From contig JAEWWF010000381.1 of assembly GCA_023396465.1 (NCBI GenBank), positions 1 through 5,581 on the forward strand: DNA of 5,581 nt, given 5' to 3'. The notes beneath the pieces were generated by a model, which saw nothing but the letters and a program-made list of their open reading frames with translations, did not search any database and was not told the DNA's origin. Source of the DNA: Pseudomonadota bacterium (GTDB taxonomy: Bacteria; Pseudomonadota; Alphaproteobacteria; Rhodospirillales; Rhodospirillaceae). Shown in pieces: positions 1 to 5,581 of this stretch (positions are counted from its first letter, which is position 1; each line of letters starts with the position of its first letter). The position numbers and the translations under genes were made by a program.

Positions 1-60
1 CTGATCACCTTCAACGCCTTTACGCCCGACAGCAGCCCGGGCGGCACCCGCCTCGCCTGA
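1..60 (+). CDS. C-terminal end of an unidentified protein (5' truncated)
   Basis: Frame 1 is open from the first base and ends in TGA at 58-60, giving the tail LITFNAFTPDSSPGGTRLA. It is the only frame here that ends just before the ribosome binding site of the next gene, and its codons are GC-rich at the third position like the neighbouring genes. Nineteen residues are too few to name a family. The last residues (SSPGGTRLA) look like a disordered tail. The stop lies 42 nt before the M48 protease start with no terminator-like hairpin between, so the two genes may be cotranscribed. That it is a real gene end is inferred from frame and spacing only. Confidence 0.55.
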   Translation: MITFNAFTPDSSPGGTRLA

Positions 61-91
61 CGGCGGGCGTCTGCCGATCCCGCCGCCGGCC

Positions 92-96
92 GGAGA
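92..96 (+). promoter_or_regulatory. Shine-Dalgarno site of the M48 protease gene
   Basis: GGAGA lies 6 nt before the ATG at 103. It supports that ATG over other in-frame starts, and the resulting protein has a Tat signal in a plausible place. Confidence 0.65.
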
Positions 97-102
97 CGCA
101 TC

Positions 103-1656
103 ATGAGCCACCCGTCCGCCCCCCGTCCCCACGCTGTCCACCATGCCGGCTGCGGCTGCGGTCATGGCGCCGCGGGTCTGTCGCGGCGGCGTCTGCTGCT
201 CGGCTCGGCGGCTATGGCGACGGCGGCCGGCAGCGGCCTCGGCCTCACCGGTTGCACCGCCAACCCGGCCACCGGACGGTCGAGCTTCACCGCCTTTTCC
301 GACATTGGCGACGACGTGCAGGTGGGGGCACGGGAATACCCCAAGCTGCTGGAAGCTTTCGGTGGCCCATACCAGAACCGCCGCCTGCAAGCCTATGTGG
401 ATGCCATCCTGGTGCGGCTGGTTCCGCATACGGAATATCCGCATCTGCCATGGCAGGTGACGATCGCCAATACCCCCATCGTCAATGCCTTCGCCTTGCC
501 CGGCGGCAAGGTGACGCTGACCCGTGGCCTGCTCGCCATGGCCTCCAGCGAGGCGGAGGTGGCGGGCGTGCTGGCCCACGAGGTCGGCCACGTCACCGCC
601 CGCCACTCGGCCGAACGCCAGGGCGCCGGTTTGCTGGCGCAGCTGGGGGTGGCGGTGCTGGGGGCGGCGACCGGCAGCGCCGAGCTGGCCAACATGGCCG
701 GCCAAGGCGCCCAGGTGTATCTGCGCGGCTATTCCCGCGACCAGGAGATGGAGGCCGACATGCTCGGCCTCCGCTACATGACCCGCGCCGGCTACGACCC
801 CGACGCCATGGCCGGCTTCCTCGCCACCCTGGGCGAGCAATCGCGGCTGGAGGCCCGCATGGCCGGGCGCGACCCGTCGGAAGCCGACGCCTATAACATC
901 ATGGCCACCCACCCGCGCAGTCTCGACCGCGTGCGCCAGGCCATGCAGCTGGCCCAGGCGGGGCGACCGCCGCAGCCGGTGGTGGGCCGCGAGTCCTTCC
1001 TGTCGGAAATCAACGGCATGCTGTTCGGCGAAGACCCGGAGCAGGGGCTGATCCTCGACCGTGGCCGCCGCTTCGCCCACCCGTCGCTGCGCTTCGCGTT
1101 TGAAGCGCCGGACGGCTTCCGGCTGGTCAACGGCAAGGAGCGGGTGACGGCTCGGCATCCCGGCGGCGCCACGGCGGTGCTCGACCTTACCCGTGGGGGT
1201 GGCGACCCCGGGGCCTTCGTCGCCCGCTGGGTTGGTCCGGCGGCGATGGGGCGGCCGGAGCGTATCACCTTCAACGGACTGTCGGCGGCGACCGTGGCCG
1301 CCCGCCTGTCCACCGCCAGCGGACCCGTGCGGGCCCAGGTGGTGGCCGTGCCAGCGCCGCAGCCCGATGTGATGGTGCGCTTCCTGTTCATGGCGTCGGA
1401 CGGCCAGTTCAACCGCTTTGACGAAGCTTTCCGCCGCATGACCTACAGCTTCCGCCACCTGAGCGCCGAGGAAGCTTCGTCGCTGCGGCCGTTGCGGCTG
1501 ATCGTGACTCGGGTGGAGGCCGCCGACACCGTCGCCGATCTCTCCGCCCGGCTGCCCTACGGCCCGTTCAACGACGACTGGTTCCGGTTGCTGAACGACC
1601 TCTCCGTGCGGGACGGTCTGACGCCGGGCAGCCTGGTGAAAATCGTGACCCAGTAG
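103..1656 (+). CDS. M48-family zinc metalloprotease, Tat-exported lipoprotein, LysM-like C-terminus
   Basis: Predicted zinc endopeptidase of 517 residues in the BepA/LoiP-like branch of M48, whose members work in envelope protein quality control. Residues 27-51 form a Tat lipoprotein signal: SRRRLLLGS at 27-35, a hydrophobic stretch, then the lipobox LTGC with C51 as the probable lipidated residue. The catalytic motif HEVGH is at 159-163 (H159 and H163 bind zinc, E160 is catalytic). The third ligand is probably E217 in EMEAD (215-219). H270 in THPRSLDR matches the His-Pro loop that acts as a zinc switch in BepA; this assignment is from family knowledge. There is no obvious TPR domain. Instead, about residues 464-517 (TVADLSARL, then RLLNDL, LTPGSLVKIV) resemble a LysM-like repeat, which may bind glycan. 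Residues 10-22, before the Tat motif, are rich in His and Cys (HAVHHAGCGCGHG). Mature location is periplasmic, anchored to the inner or outer membrane. The family is secure; substrate and anchoring membrane are inference. Confidence 0.93.
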   Translation: MSHPSAPRPHAVHHAGCGCGHGAAGLSRRRLLLGSAAMATAAGSGLGLTGCTANPATGRSSFTAFSDIGDDVQVGAREYPKLLEAFGGPYQNRRLQAYVDAILVRLVPHTEYPHLPWQVTIANTPIVNAFALPGGKVTLTRGLLAMASSEAEVAGVLAHEVGHVTARHSAERQGAGLLAQLGVAVLGAATGSAELANMAGQGAQVYLRGYSRDQEMEADMLGLRYMTRAGYDPDAMAGFLATLGEQSRLEARMAGRDPSEADAYNIMATHPRSLDRVRQAMQLAQAGRPPQPVVGRESFLSEINGMLFGEDPEQGLILDRGRRFAHPSLRFAFEAPDGFRLVNGKERVTARHPGGATAVLDLTRGGGDPGAFVARWVGPAAMGRPERITFNGLSAATVAARLSTASGPVRAQVVAVPAPQPDVMVRFLFMASDGQFNRFDEAFRRMTYSFRHLSAEEASSLRPLRLIVTRVEAADTVADLSARLPYGPFNDDWFRLLNDLSVRDGLTPGSLVKIVTQ

Positions 1657-1726
1657 GGGCACGGCTGGCCACAGGCCGGCGCCGGAGGCGGCTTGGTCTT
1701 GCGCGGGGGGCGGAACCCAGAAAATC

Positions 1727-2857
1727 TCAAGTCAGATGAGGGCGTCGCAGGTAGTCTTCGCTCTGCATCTCCATCAGGCGGCTGACCGTGCGCTGGAACT
1801 CGAACTTGCCGTCACCTTCCAGGTACAGGTCTTCCGGCGGCGCCTCGGCGGAGCAGATCATCAGGGTCTTGTGGTCGTACAGGGCGTCGATCAGCGTCAC
1901 GAAGCGCCGCGCCTGGTTGCGGTTTTCCGGCCCCAGGCGGGGAATGCGCTCGATCACCACGCAGTCGTAGAGCGTCGCGATTTGCAGGTAGTCGTGGGTG
2001 CCGAGCGGCCTGTCGCACAGATCGGTGAAGGAGAAGCGCGCCGTGCCGTTGCCGGCCAGCGGCACCGGGATCACCCGCTCGTGCACCACCACCGAATCGG
2101 GGGCGGCCGGCGTGCCGTCCAGCAGGCGCTGGAAAATGGCTTCGATCTCGGCATCGGCGGCCGGACCGAGAGGGGCGACGTAGACCTTGGAGCCCTGCAC
2201 CCGCCCCAGACGATAATCGGTCACCGACACCAGTTGCAGCACGTCCAGGCGGCGGCACAGCAGGTCGATGAAGGGCAGGAACTTCTCGCGTTGCAGGCCG
2301 TCCTTGTAGAGATCCTGTGGCGGCCGGTTGGAGGTGGTGACGATCACCGTGCCGGCGGCGATCAGCGCCTCGAACAGGCGGCCGACGATCATGGCGTCGG
2401 CGATGTCGTGGATTTCCAGCTCGTCCAGGCACAGCAGCCAGGTCTTGTCCGCCACCCCGCGGGCGATGTCGGCCAGGGCGTCGTCGCCGCCCGACTTGCT
2501 CTGGCGGCGGGTGTGGAAGTCGGCGTGGATGTCGCGCATGAACTCGTGGAAGTGCAGGCGGCGTTTCTTCGCCACCGGCGCCGTTTGATAGAACAGGTCC
2601 ATGAGCATGGACTTGCCGCGCCCCACCTCGCCGTAGATGTAGAGGCCGGGGGGCGTCTCCGGTTCCTCGCGGCGGTGGCGCTGGGCGAAGCCGAAGCGGG
2701 CCCGCCAGCCGGTGGCGCCGGTGGACGGCTCGTAGCCTTGCAGGGCGTGGGCGAGGCTTTCCAGCTTTTCGGCGGCGAGCGCCTGGGCCGAATCGGGCTT
2801 CAGCTCGCCGGAGGCAAGCTTGCTGCGGTACAGGGCGAGGGGTCCGGTGGGCGACAT
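1727..2857 (-). CDS. zapE: ZapE / AFG1-like P-loop ATPase
   Basis: Protein of 376 residues matching the ZapE/AFG1 family. In E. coli ZapE associates with the Z-ring and destabilises FtsZ polymers in an ATP-dependent way; the mitochondrial relative Afg1/LACE1 helps turn over membrane respiratory proteins. Motifs seen: Walker A GEVGRGKS (76-83) after YIY, Walker B LLCLDEL (141-147, D145 and E146), then the family stretches DIADAM, TVIVTTSNRPP (about 170-180) and QREKFLPFIDLL (about 190-201). Late family motifs are RRFVTLIDALYD (about 317-328) and RTVSRLMEMQS (356-366). The frame stays open upstream to another possible start at 2995, but that would add 46 Pro/Ala-rich residues unlike the family and overlap the end of the AI-2E gene. 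The ATG at 2857 begins MSPTGPLALYRSKL, a typical ZapE N-terminus. Its Shine-Dalgarno is weak (GGA only). It lies 94 nt after the AI-2E gene and is perhaps read from the same transcript. It converges with the M48 gene. Confidence 0.93.
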   Translation of the reverse strand: MSPTGPLALYRSKLASGELKPDSAQALAAEKLESLAHALQGYEPSTGATGWRARFGFAQRHRREEPETPPGLYIYGEVGRGKSMLMDLFYQTAPVAKKRRLHFHEFMRDIHADFHTRRQSKSGGDDALADIARGVADKTWLLCLDELEIHDIADAMIVGRLFEALIAAGTVIVTTSNRPPQDLYKDGLQREKFLPFIDLLCRRLDVLQLVSVTDYRLGRVQGSKVYVAPLGPAADAEIEAIFQRLLDGTPAAPDSVVVHERVIPVPLAGNGTARFSFTDLCDRPLGTHDYLQIATLYDCVVIERIPRLGPENRNQARRFVTLIDALYDHKTLMICSAEAPPEDLYLEGDGKFEFQRTVSRLMEMQSEDYLRRPHLT

Positions 2858-2951
2858 CGGGTCCGTGACGGCTGCGCGGGGGAGAGGCGTGAAGACCGGA
2901 CGATAGCGGCAAATGCCGCAGCGCGGAAGGGCCGGCGGCGCGGCGGGCGGC

Positions 2952-3998
2952 TCAGCCGGGCATGCGGCCGTCGCCGGGATCCTGTTGCAGGGCACCGCGA
3001 ATATAGAGCGACCGCACGGCGATGATCACCGCCACCATGAAGGGCGTCGCGAACACCAGGCCGAGGAATCCGAACAGCAGGGTGAAGATCATGGTGGCGG
3101 CCACCCCGAGAGCGGGCGGCAGATGCACCGCCCAGCGGGCCGCCGTGGGCGCGATGACGTAGCTTTCGACCTGTTGCAGCACGAAGAAGCCGAAGGCCAC
3201 CCAGCCGGCCGTGGCGACATCGACGGTCAGCGCCACCAGCACCGCCGGAACCGCCCCCAGCCACGGCCCGAGGATGGGGATGAACTCCAGCAGTCCGGCG
3301 ACGAGGCCGAGCGCCAGCGCCATGGGCACGTCGAGCACCAGCAGCAGAACGGCGGCGCCGACCCCCACCGCCACCATGGACACCAACTGGCCGAGCGTCC
3401 ACCGCCACAGCCCCTCCGCGATGGCATCCAGGGTGGCGGCGATGCGGCGCTGGCGGCTGGGGGGAAACAGCAGCAGCGTGCCCTGGCGGTAGGTCGCGGG
3501 CGCGGCGGCCAGATAGATGCCGACGAACAGGATGATGAGCACGCCAACGACGAAGTCGAACAGGGTGGAGGCGACCGTCATCACCCGTGCCGCCATGCCG
3601 CCGTCCAGCAGGCCGCTGCCGGTGGTATCCTCCACCACCGCCATCAAGCCGGAGGCTTCCATCCAGTCACGGATACGGCCAAACCCCTGCTCCACGGTCT
3701 GACTCAATTCCTGGAATTGAGCCACCGCCTGGGCGCCGAACAGTACGCCGCCGCCCACGAACAAACCCAGACACAGCACCAGCAGCAGCGCCAGAGCCCA
3801 AATGCGGCCGAGGTGCAGCAGGCGCGCCAGCAGGGCGGCGGTGCGGTGCAGGATGACGGCCAGCAGCACCCCTGCGAAGGCGAGGATGACGAAGGTCGCC
3901 ATTTTCCACAGCGCCCACAGGCCGGTCACCACCGCCGCGACGATCAGCACCCGCCGGGTGAAGGCGGCGAGGTCTCGGCGTTCGGCCTCGGGCAGCAT
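2952..3998 (-). CDS. AI-2E family (PerM/UPF0118) membrane transporter
   Basis: Integral inner-membrane protein of 348 residues, a normal length for PF01594. Hydrophobic segments fall at about 17-50 (two), 66-88, 143-165, 204-222, 226-262 (two to three), 263-275 and 295-330, so roughly eight helices. Between the third and fourth is the soluble loop (about 89-140) usual in this family. Diagnostic stretches are LLEFIPILGPWLGAVPA (236-252) and QQVESYVIAP (275-284), both near the conserved C-terminal core. The family was named for autoinducer-2 export by E. coli TqsA, but other members carry out Na+/H+ antiport or have no known substrate, so the substrate here is unknown. The ATG at 3998 follows GGAGA by 6 nt. 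A terminator for the gene before it ends about 75 nt upstream, so a promoter probably lies in 3999-4074; I could not pick a convincing -35/-10 pair. zapE follows 94 nt downstream. Confidence 0.93.
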   Translation of the reverse strand: MLPEAERRDLAAFTRRVLIVAAVVTGLWALWKMATFVILAFAGVLLAVILHRTAALLARLLHLGRIWALALLLVLCLGLFVGGGVLFGAQAVAQFQELSQTVEQGFGRIRDWMEASGLMAVVEDTTGSGLLDGGMAARVMTVASTLFDFVVGVLIILFVGIYLAAAPATYRQGTLLLFPPSRQRRIAATLDAIAEGLWRWTLGQLVSMVAVGVGAAVLLLVLDVPMALALGLVAGLLEFIPILGPWLGAVPAVLVALTVDVATAGWVAFGFFVLQQVESYVIAPTAARWAVHLPPALGVAATMIFTLLFGFLGLVFATPFMVAVIIAVRSLYIRGALQQDPGDGRMPG

Positions 3999-4004
3999 GG
4001 GGAG

Positions 4005-4009
4005 TCTCC
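4005..4009 (-). promoter_or_regulatory. Shine-Dalgarno site of the AI-2E transporter gene
   Basis: The minus strand reads GGAGA here, 6 nt before the ATG at 3998, which supports that start. Confidence 0.6.
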
Positions 4010-4045
4010 GGCGGCGTCGGGATCACCGCATCAACACGCGGCGCC

Positions 4046-4062
4046 CCGGCGGCGTTCGCCGG
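4046..4062. repeat. Short inverted repeat in the leader of the AI-2E gene
   Basis: CCGGCG (4046-4051) and CGCCGG (4057-4062) are perfect complements around a 5-nt loop. An 8-bp palindrome, CGGTACCG (4060-4067), abuts it. Both sit 48-69 nt before the AI-2E start, where an operator or leader hairpin could lie. At this GC content such short repeats also occur by chance, so function is speculative. Confidence 0.25.
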
Positions 4063-4074
4063 TACCGATGGCGC

Positions 4075-4117
4075 AAAAGGACCGGGCCGCCCCCAGGAGC
4101 AGGAGGGGGCGGCCCGG
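4075..4117 (-). terminator. Rho-independent terminator of the small lipoprotein gene
   Basis: Perfect 13-bp inverted repeat: 4082-4094 (CCGGGCCGCCCCC) pairs with 4105-4117 around a 10-nt loop. On the minus strand the stem is followed by TCCTTTTG, so the T-run is short (four Ts) and begins 3 nt after the stem. It begins 32 nt past the stop codon at 4150. The orientation and distance fit termination of the small lipoprotein transcript before the AI-2E gene. The plus strand has no T-run after the stem, so it is not bidirectional. Confidence 0.75.
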
Positions 4118-4149
4118 ACTGCCGTTCATCGCGTCAGGAGTGGGCGGGC

Positions 4150-4356
4150 TCAGTCGACCATGCGGTCGGTGCGCTCCTCCATGCGGTCGGCGGCATCTTC
4201 CAGGGCTTCGGCGCTTTCCTCGCCGGCCTCGTCAAGCTGTTCGCCCATCTGTTCCATCGGGCCTTCGTCCTCGCAGGCGGCCAGCACCGGCGCCGTCAGG
4301 CCCAGGACCAGGGCGGTGAGGACGGTCTTCGGGCCAAGCTTGTGCATGCGACGCAT
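4150..4356 (-). CDS. Small acidic lipoprotein, function unknown
   Basis: Protein of 68 residues with a clear type II signal peptide: basic N-terminus (MRRMHKLGPK), hydrophobic core at about 11-26, and the lipobox LAAC with C28 as the lipidated residue. The mature part is only 41 residues and is very acidic, with many Glu and Asp and few basic residues. It starts CEDEGPMEQMGEQLDEAGEE. Its heptad-like spacing of Ala, Leu and Met suggests one amphipathic helix, perhaps a small coiled coil. The C-EDEGPMEQ-GE-LDEA pattern resembles short proteobacterial lipoproteins usually annotated as hypothetical; I know of no assigned role. Glu at position +2 does not match the classic Asp inner-membrane retention signal. 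AAGGAG lies 8 nt before the ATG at 4356, favouring that start over M4. The strong ribosome binding site and own terminator suggest an abundant, separately transcribed product. Gene confidence is high; function is open. Confidence 0.86.
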   Translation of the reverse strand: MRRMHKLGPKTVLTALVLGLTAPVLAACEDEGPMEQMGEQLDEAGEESAEALEDAADRMEERTDRMVD

Positions 4357-4481
4357 GATCGCTTCTCCTTCGTCGTGCGTTGGCGGCGCCGTGGCGCCTT
4401 TGTTGGAAGAAGAACGATCGGGGGGATCGGAAGGTGGCGTGGCAAAGCCGTGACAGGAGGATGTCCGACCCGCCGTCCCCG
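4357..4481. other. 125-nt intergenic region upstream of the small lipoprotein
   Basis: This gap lies between the M17 gene stop and the small lipoprotein start and probably holds the lipoprotein promoter, but no -35/-10 pair is convincing. It contains two copies of GGCGCC separated by GT (4385-4398), able to form a small hairpin in the leader RNA, and two copies of GATCGG (4416-4421 and 4425-4430). No terminator-like hairpin with a T-run follows the M17 stop, so read-through from that gene is possible. Confidence 0.4.
4365..4370 (-). promoter_or_regulatory. Strong Shine-Dalgarno site of the small lipoprotein gene
   Basis: The minus strand reads AAGGAG here, 8 nt before the ATG at 4356. It is the closest match to the anti-Shine-Dalgarno consensus among the starts in the window and decides M1 over M4. 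Confidence 0.75.
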
Positions 4482-5581
4482 TCAGGCCCTGGAGTGCCGT
4501 GCCAGCGCCGTCAGCAGGCGAACGCCGAAGCCGGTGGCGCCGCGACGGGACAGCGGCCGGTCGTCATCGCTCCACGCCAGGCCGGCGATGTCGAGGTGGG
4601 CCCACGGCACCCCCGCCGGCACGAAGCGCGACAGGAAGCGGGCGGCGTGCAGGGCATCGGGCAGGAAGCGGCCGGCCGGGGCGCATTGCAGCAGGTCGGC
4701 GACGTCGCTGCGCAGGTCGTCGTCGAGCGCCGGATCGAGTGGCAGTGGCCACAGCGGTTCGCCGACCGCATCGCCCAGGGCGCGCAAGGTCGAGGCCAAG
4801 GCGGCGTCGGCGCAGAACAGGCCGCCCATGTGGCGGCCGAGACTGGTGACCACGGCGCCGGTCAACGTCGCCACGTCGACCACCGCCCGCGGCCGCCGTG
4901 CCGCCGTGGCATGGGCGATGGCGTCGGCCAGAACCAGCCGGCCCTCGGCATCGGTATCGACCACCTCCACCGTCAGGCCGTTGCGGGCGCGCAGGATGTC
5001 GCCGGGGCGCAGGGCGTCGCCGCCGGGCATGTTCTCGGCGATGGCCAGCACGCCGACCACGGGGCAGGCGGCCCGCATGGAGGCGAGGGCATGAATGGCG
5101 CCCAGCACCGCCGCCGCCCCGCCCATGTCGCCCTTCATGCGTTCCATGCCGTCGGCCGGTTTGAGGGAGAGGCCGCCGGTATCGAAGGTGATGCCCTTGC
5201 CGACCAGCGCCAGCGGCGCCGCGTCCGCCGCCACACCATGACCGGGCCAGGTCAGCGTCACCAGCGCCGGCGGGTGGGCGGAGGCGCGGCCGACCGCCGC
5301 CAGCAGGCCGCAGCCGGCGGCTTCCAGCGTCGCCACGCCCTGGATCACCTCCACCCCGACGCCCAGCGCCTCCAGCGCCCGCGCCCGCTCCACGAAGGCG
5401 GTGGGGGTGAGGATGTTGCCCGGCGCCTCCACCAGCGCGCGGGCCAGCAGCACGCCATCGGCTTCCGCCCGTGCCGGCTGCCACCGGGCTTCGGCGGCGG
5501 CGGTGGCGGCAAGGCGCAGGGTGGCGGCGCGGACGGTCGGCGCGGCGGCGGGATCGGGGCGGGTGTGCCAGGGCGAGGGGG
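4482..5581 (-). CDS. M17 leucyl aminopeptidase family protein (N-terminus beyond window)
   Basis: Cytoplasmic two-metal aminopeptidase that removes N-terminal residues from peptides; M17 enzymes are normally hexamers. The frame is open from the right edge to TGA at 4482-4484, giving 365 visible residues. The GTG at 5453 is not the real start: the frame upstream encodes LRLAATAAAEARWQPARAEA, which leads into the usual helix before ALVEAPGNILTP. The catalytic domain is complete. With the first full codon at the right edge as residue 1, the metal ligands are K128, D133 (GKGITFDTGG), D151 (MKGDMGG), D210 and E212; catalytic K140 (SLKP) and R214 are present. Their spacing equals that of E. coli PepA K270/D275/K282/D293/D352/E354/R356. 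The signature reads DTDAEGRL instead of the usual NTDAEGRL (D208 for Asn). The C-terminus keeps WAHLDIAGLAW. Most of the N-terminal domain is missing from view, so pepA and other M17 paralogues cannot be told apart. Confidence 0.93.
   Translation of the reverse strand, partial: PSPWHTRPDPAAAPTVRAATLRLAATAAAEARWQPARAEADGVLLARALVEAPGNILTPTAFVERARALEALGVGVEVIQGVATLEAAGCGLLAAVGRASAHPPALVTLTWPGHGVAADAAPLALVGKGITFDTGGLSLKPADGMERMKGDMGGAAAVLGAIHALASMRAACPVVGVLAIAENMPGGDALRPGDILRARNGLTVEVVDTDAEGRLVLADAIAHATAARRPRAVVDVATLTGAVVTSLGRHMGGLFCADAALASTLRALGDAVGEPLWPLPLDPALDDDLRSDVADLLQCAPAGRFLPDALHAARFLSRFVPAGVPWAHLDIAGLAWSDDDRPLSRRGATGFGVRLLTALARHSRA

Noticed and set aside
252..896. Second plus-strand frame within the M48 gene
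   Set aside because: The Arg/Gly-rich product is an out-of-frame reading of the protease, whose own frame holds HEVGH and the other motifs.
2906..2919. GCGGCA-AA-TGCCGC hairpin between AI-2E and zapE as a terminator
   Set aside because: The stem is only 5-6 bp and no T-run follows it on the minus strand, so it does not look like an intrinsic terminator; the two genes may be cotranscribed.
1736..3025. Long plus-strand open frame of 429 codons opposite zapE
   Set aside because: It is antisense to a gene with intact ZapE motifs. Its product is Gln/His/Val/Gly-rich low complexity, typical of the opposite-strand frame of a high-GC gene.
2913..4319. Long plus-strand open frame of 468 codons opposite the AI-2E gene
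   Set aside because: The His/Gln/Gly/Arg-rich product has no domain, and the frame runs across the minus-strand AI-2E gene, a terminator and part of the small lipoprotein gene.
4371..4470. TTGCCA-like -35 element or stress-sigma promoter for the small lipoprotein
   Set aside because: No matching -10 element lies at proper spacing, and no GGAAC/CGTT EcfG-type pair was found on the minus strand.
3802..5094. Plus-strand open frame of 430 codons across three minus-strand genes
   Set aside because: The Arg/Ala/Ser-rich product has no recognisable domain. It crosses the terminator, two gene boundaries and well-supported genes on the other strand.
1..5581. Defence system, mobile element, CRISPR array, tRNA or other novel system
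   Set aside because: No repeats of array type, no transposase or integrase motifs, no RNA gene structure, and composition is even across the window; the genes are ordinary housekeeping or envelope families.

Overview
The window is about 68-70% GC by eye, with dense genes and strong third-position G/C preference. Together with a Tat-type M48 lipoprotein, an AFG1/ZapE ATPase and an M17 aminopeptidase, this suggests an alphaproteobacterium, most plausibly Rhodospirillales-like. That placement is inference from composition and gene style; no marker gene in the window fixes it.

Layout. Positions 1-60 (+) are the last 19 codons and stop of an unidentified gene. It is followed after 42 nt by an M48 zinc metalloprotease (103-1656, +) with a twin-arginine signal, a lipobox and a C-terminal LysM-like region. 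The rest of the window is on the minus strand. zapE (1727-2857, start revised inward from the longest ORF) converges on the protease across a 70-nt gap. Upstream of it lie an AI-2E/PerM-family membrane protein (2952-3998), a 68-residue acidic lipoprotein (4150-4356), and an M17 leucyl aminopeptidase that runs off the right edge (4482 to beyond 5581).

Transcription. The minus-strand genes probably form at least two units. A perfect 13-bp hairpin followed by CCTTTTG (4075-4117) looks like the intrinsic terminator of the small lipoprotein. That separates it from the AI-2E gene, which probably leads a two-gene unit with zapE (94-nt gap). The small lipoprotein has the best Shine-Dalgarno in the window (AAGGAG, 8 nt before ATG).

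Function. At least three of the five main products act at or outside the inner membrane: the exported M48 lipoprotein, the AI-2E permease and the small lipoprotein. ZapE is a cytoplasmic ATPase linked to division and membrane-protein quality control, and the M17 enzyme is a cytoplasmic peptidase. They do not form a recognisable dedicated pathway, and I see no mobile element, CRISPR array, tRNA/rRNA or defence system. The window reads as ordinary core chromosome. The more interesting details are a Cys/His cluster before the Tat motif of the protease, an Asn-to-Asp change in the M17 signature, and the small acidic lipoprotein with its own expression signals.
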